Source: an uncultured Bacilli bacterium
GTDB taxonomy: Bacteria > Bacillota_I > Bacilli_A > RF39 > UBA660
Length of the DNA: 8,591 bases
Direction of reading: 5' to 3'
Assembly: GCA_910584085.1 (NCBI GenBank)
Contig: CAJTZY010000031.1
Location: forward strand, 1 to 8,591
The notes under the pieces are model-generated. The model made no database searches and was not told where the DNA came from. It saw only the letters and a program-made list of their open reading frames with translations. Of the stretch, positions 5,293-8,591 are shown in pieces (positions within the stretch are counted from its first letter, which is position 1; each line of letters begins with the position of its first letter). Made by a program: the position numbers and the translations under genes.

Positions 5293-6333
5293 TCATAATA
5301 CCATCTTCTTTACTTTTTGAAATGATTCCTCTTGCGTTTCATTTAGTATATATGAATACTCTTCACCAAGTATTTCTCTCATTTCCATTTTTGCTTCTAA
5401 AATTGCTTTAGAAAGTGTTAATTCTTCTACCTGTTTTTCTTTTTTTAATTGAATTTTTGGTTCAACTACATTATATTCTTGCACTTTATCCATTTCTATT
5501 TCTTTTTTAAAAGTATTAATAAGAAAATAGCCTATATCAGTTTCATCAAATTTTTCTTCACGATATATAGAATATTGTCCACTAATAAAAGGAATACCTG
5601 AAAATAAAATATATTTTGAAACTGCAATATTTGATTCAACAAACCATACTATAGGTTCAACTTTTACCCAGTACCAATCACCAACTATCCATCTACCACT
5701 TGAAAAAATACAACCATCATATACCCCTATATCACAACAAATACGAATATATTTGTTCCCATTATATTCATATTCAAGGCATTTTGTATCCCTGCCACAT
5801 TTTGTTGGTAATGTATAATATTTGCCAGTAGTTTTTAATTTATTTTCTTTATATTTTCTTTCAAGTACTGTTGCCGTTCTAGAATTAGCCAAATATTGAG
5901 GATATTCTCCACATAAAATTGCATCCAAACCACTTGAATCTTTTATTATGTTGTAATAATTTGATATATCTCCTGGATAAACAAGTGCTGGACGGACACC
6001 ACAATTATTACTTATAAAAGAAGAATTTAATGTACCATTTCCTAATATAGAATATACTTCTCTATTTTTTACTTTAGTATTTGTCCACCATTCACTACTA
6101 TTTTTTCTATCACTTGTATAATATTTTTTTGATGCGGACTTACAACCTACAATGCAAGAAAAATCTGTCATAGATGCTGTCATTCCATATTTCTTAAATA
6201 TATCTAGTTGATCACTACCACATATTTTATTTATACCTAAAAGAGTTAATCTATCTAATTTATACTTTTTCATTCTTTCTATACTCTCTTTTTTCTTCTT
6301 ATCTTCTTCTTTAAATACATTTGCATAATTCAC
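5293..6333 (-). CDS. uncharacterised two-module 'GVRPAL / GEYPQ' protein with C-terminal coiled coil
   Basis: The 346 residues start with a very charged segment (about 5-27). The first module follows, with TDFSCIVG (56-63), EWWTN (81-85) and GVRPAL (112-117). The WW...GVRPAL pattern recalls DUF6273-like/C-type-lectin-fold domains found in many copies in gut Firmicutes. A second module begins at GEYPQY (142-147) and includes KVEPIVWFVES (224-234), and an acidic/basic helical tail (about 275-346) probably forms a coiled coil. Nine cysteines lie between 38 and 208 (38, 60, 64, 111, 141, 179, 185, 199, 200, 208 include two adjacent), which is many for a protein without a signal peptide. The ATG has only a weak upstream AAGTGA; Met21 is an alternative start. 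It is divergent from the LysR regulator and probably regulated by it. Function is unknown. Confidence 0.8.
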   Translation of the reverse strand: MNYANVFKEEDKKKKESIERMKKYKLDRLTLLGINKICGSDQLDIFKKYGMTASMTDFSCIVGCKSASKKYYTSDRKNSSEWWTNTKVKNREVYSILGNGTLNSSFISNNCGVRPALVYPGDISNYYNIIKDSSGLDAILCGEYPQYLANSRTATVLERKYKENKLKTTGKYYTLPTKCGRDTKCLEYEYNGNKYIRICCDIGVYDGCIFSSGRWIVGDWYWVKVEPIVWFVESNIAVSKYILFSGIPFISGQYSIYREEKFDETDIGYFLINTFKKEIEMDKVQEYNVVEPKIQLKKEKQVEELTLSKAILEAKMEMREILGEEYSYILNETQEESFQKVKKMVL

Positions 6334-6357
6334 TTATATCACGTTCTTTCTAATTAA

Positions 6358-6386
6358 ATTATATTAAAACGCTATCAATAAGTAAA
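6358..6386 (-). promoter_or_regulatory. promoter of the 346-residue protein gene
   Basis: TTTACT (6386-6381) and TATAAT (6363-6358) are separated by 17 bp on the minus strand. Transcription would start near 6351, giving a leader of about 18 nt. The LysR-type box at 6409-6423 lies upstream of the -35, a position compatible with activation. Confidence 0.6.
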
Positions 6387-6408
6387 ATACATTATTTTTA
6401 TTATATTA

Positions 6409-6423
6409 ATAACTAAAAGTTAT
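6409..6423. promoter_or_regulatory. LysR-type operator (ATAAC-N5-GTTAT)
   Basis: ATAACTAAAAGTTAT is a perfect inverted repeat with the T-N11-A spacing recognised by LysR-type regulators. It sits between divergent promoters, upstream of the 346-residue gene and overlapping the lysR core promoter up to the TG of its extended -10. That layout is typical of a LysR regulator that represses itself and controls the divergent gene. Confidence 0.75.
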
Positions 6424-6431
6424 GATATAAT
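6423..6431 (+). promoter_or_regulatory. lysR-type gene promoter (extended -10)
   Basis: TGATATAAT provides an extended -10 (TGnTATAAT). The -35 region is poor and is taken up by the LysR box, consistent with autorepression. The predicted start near 6438 leaves a leader of only about 10 nt before the ATG at 6448, so the transcript would be nearly leaderless. Confidence 0.65.
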
Positions 6432-6447
6432 ATTGTTAGGTGAGATT

Positions 6448-7320
6448 ATGAATAAAAACATTAATTTAAATCTATTAAAATATTTTTATGAAGTAGTTAA
6501 TACTAGTAACATTACAAAAGCAAGTGAAAAACTTTTAGTATCTCAGCCTGCCATTACAAAAGCGATTAAAGAATTAGAAAGCGAATTAAATGTAACATTA
6601 CTTGAAAGAAGCAAAAAAGGTGTTATTCCAACAGAGGAAGGTAAAATTTTATATGAACATATTAATACAATGTTTAAAAATTTTAATTCAACATTAAGTG
6701 TTATAGAAAACTCAAACACAACTGGTGGACACTTATATATTGGAACAACTACAACTAATTTTATGGACTTCATTATGAATACACTAAAAGAATTTAAAAA
6801 TAAATATCCTTTTGTACATATTCATATTGTACTTGAAGAAATGAATATATTAAATGACATGGCAAGACTAGGCCACCTTGATATATTAATCAAAAATGAT
6901 TATGAAACAATGAATGAATTTGTAAATATAAAGTCATTTGAAATAACTGATAAATTTGTTGTTGCTAAAGATACCTATCCAGAACTTGCAAATAAAACAT
7001 ATTCTTTAGAAGAATTATTGGAATATCCTTTTGTACTTTTAAGCAATATTACTCATGGCAGAAGAAACTTTGATGAATATTTAAAATCTAAAAATATAGA
7101 GTTTAAACCAACTTATGAATTTAATAGTTATAGTTTATGTAAAGAATTAATAAAAAATGGATTTGGTATTGGTATTGGAAATCCAATACATTATAAAGAT
7201 AAAGATTTTGTTATTATTGATACTAATTTTGATTTACCTACTAGAATATTTAATATCGGTTATATAAAAACATCTAAAAATAAATATATTAAGGATTTTA
7301 TAGATATTTTAAATAAATAA
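6448..7320 (+). CDS. LysR-family transcriptional regulator
   Basis: The 290-residue length is typical of the family. The N-terminal winged helix-turn-helix reads NLLKYFYEVVNTSNITKASE, then VSQPAITKAIKELE, LLER and PTEEGK (about residues 8-66). The effector-binding domain begins near residue 88 (HLYIGTTTTNF) and runs to the C-terminus. I place the start at ATG 6448, because AGGTGAG lies just before it and the family normally begins a few residues before NLLKYF. A TTG at 6433 in the same frame would start upstream of the predicted transcript. The gene is divergent from the 346-residue protein gene and shares the operator at 6409-6423, so self-control and control of that gene are likely. The small-molecule ligand cannot be told from sequence. 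A hairpin terminator follows the stop. Confidence 0.95.
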   Translation: MNKNINLNLLKYFYEVVNTSNITKASEKLLVSQPAITKAIKELESELNVTLLERSKKGVIPTEEGKILYEHINTMFKNFNSTLSVIENSNTTGGHLYIGTTTTNFMDFIMNTLKEFKNKYPFVHIHIVLEEMNILNDMARLGHLDILIKNDYETMNEFVNIKSFEITDKFVVAKDTYPELANKTYSLEELLEYPFVLLSNITHGRRNFDEYLKSKNIEFKPTYEFNSYSLCKELIKNGFGIGIGNPIHYKDKDFVIIDTNFDLPTRIFNIGYIKTSKNKYIKDFIDILNK

Positions 7321-7323
7321 AAA

Positions 7324-7351
7324 ATTAGGATAACCTAATCTTTACTTTTCT
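7324..7351 (+). terminator. terminator of the lysR-type gene
   Basis: A 6-bp perfect stem (ATTAGG/CCTAAT, 7324-7339) with a 4-nt loop ATAA is followed by CTTTACTTTTCT. It starts three bases after the TAA stop. The T tract is interrupted, so efficiency may be moderate. Confidence 0.6.
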
Positions 7352-7408
7352 ACAATAAATAGTGCTAATAAGGATGACTAGCAATATTATTTTATTATTA
7401 AAAAAATA

Positions 7409-7511
7409 CGCTATGTTGTAGTTTTTGAGGGATAATACTATATTACAAGAGAATTAATTATTATTACTATTAAGTATAATAACTCCATCCCTCAAATTCT
7501 ACAACATAGCG
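7409..7511. mobile_element. MITE-like element with 25-bp terminal inverted repeats
   Basis: The ends CGCTATGTTGTAG...GAGGGAT (7409-7433) and the reverse complement at 7487-7511 match at 23 of 25 positions; only bases 14 and 15 differ. The 53-bp centre is AT-rich and has no coding potential. The element is flanked by AAAAAATA on both sides (7401-7408 and 7512-7519), an 8-bp direct repeat that looks like a target-site duplication. Target duplications of 8 bp occur with ISL3, IS66 and IS256-type transposases, so one of these may mobilise it; the family is not identified. It lies between convergent genes, where insertion would do little harm. The tract could also fold as a long hairpin RNA, but the flanking repeat favours an inserted element. 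Confidence 0.75.
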
Positions 7512-7590
7512 AAAAAATATCGAAAATGTGAATTTTACCATCTTGTATCACTTATTTTATAACTAGTTTTAATCACTATCAACTTACTTG

Positions 7591-7618
7591 AAAAAAATCT
7601 TTTAGCTAGATAGATATT
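7591..7618 (-). terminator. weak candidate terminator of the 215-residue membrane protein gene
   Basis: On the minus strand AATATCT and AGATTTT pair at six of seven positions around an 11-nt loop and run into a tract of seven T. It begins five bases after the stop codon. The stem is AT-rich and short. The rest of the 302-bp gap at 7321-7622 holds only the lysR terminator and the MITE-like element. Confidence 0.3.
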
Positions 7619-7622
7619 ATAT

Positions 7623-8270
7623 TTAATCTACATCTTCAACTTCAACTACACCTTCAAAAAATTTAAGTTTATTAAAAATATTTATATCATATTTATTATT
7701 GATATGATTATATTTAAATTTTTTATGATTTAGTTTAACAGTATTTTTTTTTGAATTAATATGAATATTTACATCAACAAGTTTTCCTATGTAAAAATTA
7801 GCATAATCACCTATTTGAACAACAGATTTATTTTTTCTTACAATATTTATACCCATTAATGTGTTTGCATTTCTAACATATATACTATTATAATATGATA
7901 AACTATACTTACCATATGTAAAATATAATTCATCACTACCAACTTTTTTTACTACTGGGTATATGCGATAATGAATTCTTCCATCACGATGATAACCAAT
8001 AATTATAAAATCTTCAATTATACATTTCTGAGCATCTACATGACACAATGAATTTAATTTTGAAATACGTATTATAAAAAGAGGTACAACTAAAATAATA
8101 AATAAAACTGCCCATATTATTATCAATTTACTCAGATTATTATCTTTAAAATCAGATTGACTAGCAATGAAATTGATCAAAAAAAGGAAAAATATTACAT
8201 ATAAAATGAATATTACTAATAATATTTTCATATTCCTCTTTGCTCTTTTAATATTTTCATTTAATTTCAT
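7623..8270 (-). CDS. hypothetical membrane protein with two helices and a soluble C-terminal domain, 215 residues
   Basis: I place the start at ATG 8270. It has GGGAG about eight bases upstream, whereas the longer frame from 8336 would begin inside the -35 box of the likely promoter. The short basic N-terminus (KLNENIKRAKRNMK) precedes a first membrane segment at about residues 15-37 and a second at about 49-68, with a short hydrophilic loop between. The remaining 145 residues are rich in beta-forming and aromatic residues (for example HYRIYPVV and YSLSYYNSIYV) and contain no catalytic motif that I recognise. The tail is acidic (VEVEDVD). By the positive-inside rule both ends should face the cytoplasm. 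No family is assigned. It is convergent with the lysR-type gene and apparently monocistronic. Confidence 0.75.
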   Translation of the reverse strand: MKLNENIKRAKRNMKILLVIFILYVIFFLFLINFIASQSDFKDNNLSKLIIIWAVLFIILVVPLFIIRISKLNSLCHVDAQKCIIEDFIIIGYHRDGRIHYRIYPVVKKVGSDELYFTYGKYSLSYYNSIYVRNANTLMGINIVRKNKSVVQIGDYANFYIGKLVDVNIHINSKKNTVKLNHKKFKYNHINNKYDINIFNKLKFFEGVVEVEDVD

Positions 8271-8307
8271 TAAAAACACTCCCTTTACTATACATTTATC
8301 TATTAAA

Positions 8308-8336
8308 ATTATATATGTTTTTATATAATAATTCAA
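8308..8336 (-). promoter_or_regulatory. promoter of the 215-residue membrane protein gene
   Basis: TTGAAT (8336-8331) and TATAAT (8313-8308) are separated by exactly 17 bp. Transcription would start near 8301, about 30 nt before the ATG at 8270. This rules against the upstream ATG at 8336. Confidence 0.7.
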
Positions 8337-8542
8337 TTAAATGAAAAAATAATTTGTAAGTTTTCTAAATTTTACGTAAATAAATTACATATTATTAAAT
8401 ATATTTGTAAACAAAAGTAATTATTTAAAATTATTAAAATTTTTATTAAGAAACTAATAACAGTGAAATATAAGAAAGTAATAGTATCAAAATCATATAC
8501 TACAAAAATAAAAAATTACAAGCATATTAATTTATAAATCAT
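8337..8542. other. AT-rich intergenic stretch with no recognised feature
   Basis: Between the promoter at 8308-8336 and the hairpins at 8543-8585 the sequence is almost entirely A and T. I found no open frame with a ribosome-binding site, no RNA gene and no repeat in it on either strand. Confidence 0.6.
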
Positions 8543-8585
8543 AACCACGCATAAAATACGTGGTTTGAAATAGCCCTATAAGGGC
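8543..8585. repeat. paired hairpins at the window edge, possible IS200/IS605-type end
   Basis: Two perfect hairpins stand close together: AACCACG/CGTGGTT with a 9-nt loop (8543-8565) and GCCCT/AGGGC with a 3-nt loop ATA (8573-8585), separated by TGAAATA. Neither is followed by a T run on either strand, so they are not ordinary terminators. Their G+C content stands out against the surrounding AT-rich DNA. Subterminal hairpins of this kind occur at the ends of IS200/IS605-family elements, and the motif resembles such ends as I remember them. The transposase, if any, would lie beyond 8591. Confidence 0.45.
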
Positions 8586-8591
8586 ATACTA

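Noticed and set aside
6543..6773. Minus-strand frame inside the lysR-type gene
   Set aside because: It is an antisense shadow of the DNA-binding-domain coding region.

Overview
The window is very AT-rich. It has strong AGGAGG-type Shine-Dalgarno sites, sigma-A-like promoters, a tRNA-sensing T-box leader and a SpoVT-type sporulation regulator. Together these point to a low-GC member of the Bacillota (Clostridia or a gut-type Bacilli lineage). TAA, TAG and TGA all end recognisable genes, so the code looks standard. No species can be named from this sequence.

Layout, left to right. The left edge carries a candidate minus-strand promoter with a near-consensus cre (CcpA) site for a gene outside the window. 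Next come a terminator and a 56-residue membrane-protein gene with its own promoter. Positions 501-4603 look like one minus-strand transcription unit. In transcription order it holds a promoter buried in the end of spoVT, a T-box leader with terminator, a dUTPase-like gene lacking motif 5, a Bro-N/antirepressor-like gene split by an in-frame amber codon, metG, and a HExxH metallopeptidase. spoVT lies just upstream with its own candidate promoter. A 346-residue protein of a repeat-rich 'GVRPAL / GEYPQ' type is transcribed divergently from a LysR-type regulator. A perfect 15-bp LysR-type box lies in the space between them. After the regulator come its terminator, a 103-bp MITE-like element flanked by an 8-bp direct repeat, and a convergent two-helix membrane protein. 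The right edge holds two adjacent hairpins that could be the end of an IS200/IS605-type element.

How the genes may work together. The T-box should make the downstream operon respond to an uncharged tRNA. metG is the only amino-acid-related gene there, and the specifier region contains overlapping AUG (Met) and UGG (Trp) triplets. Two genes of phage-associated families (dUTPase-like and Bro-N) lie between the leader and metG. Both look damaged: one has lost a catalytic motif and the other is interrupted by a stop. One explanation is that a phage-derived pair entered an aminoacyl-tRNA synthetase operon and is decaying there. The LysR regulator and the 346-residue protein probably form a regulator-target pair. 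Functions of the small membrane protein, the metallopeptidase, the 346-residue protein and the 215-residue membrane protein cannot be assigned from sequence alone.
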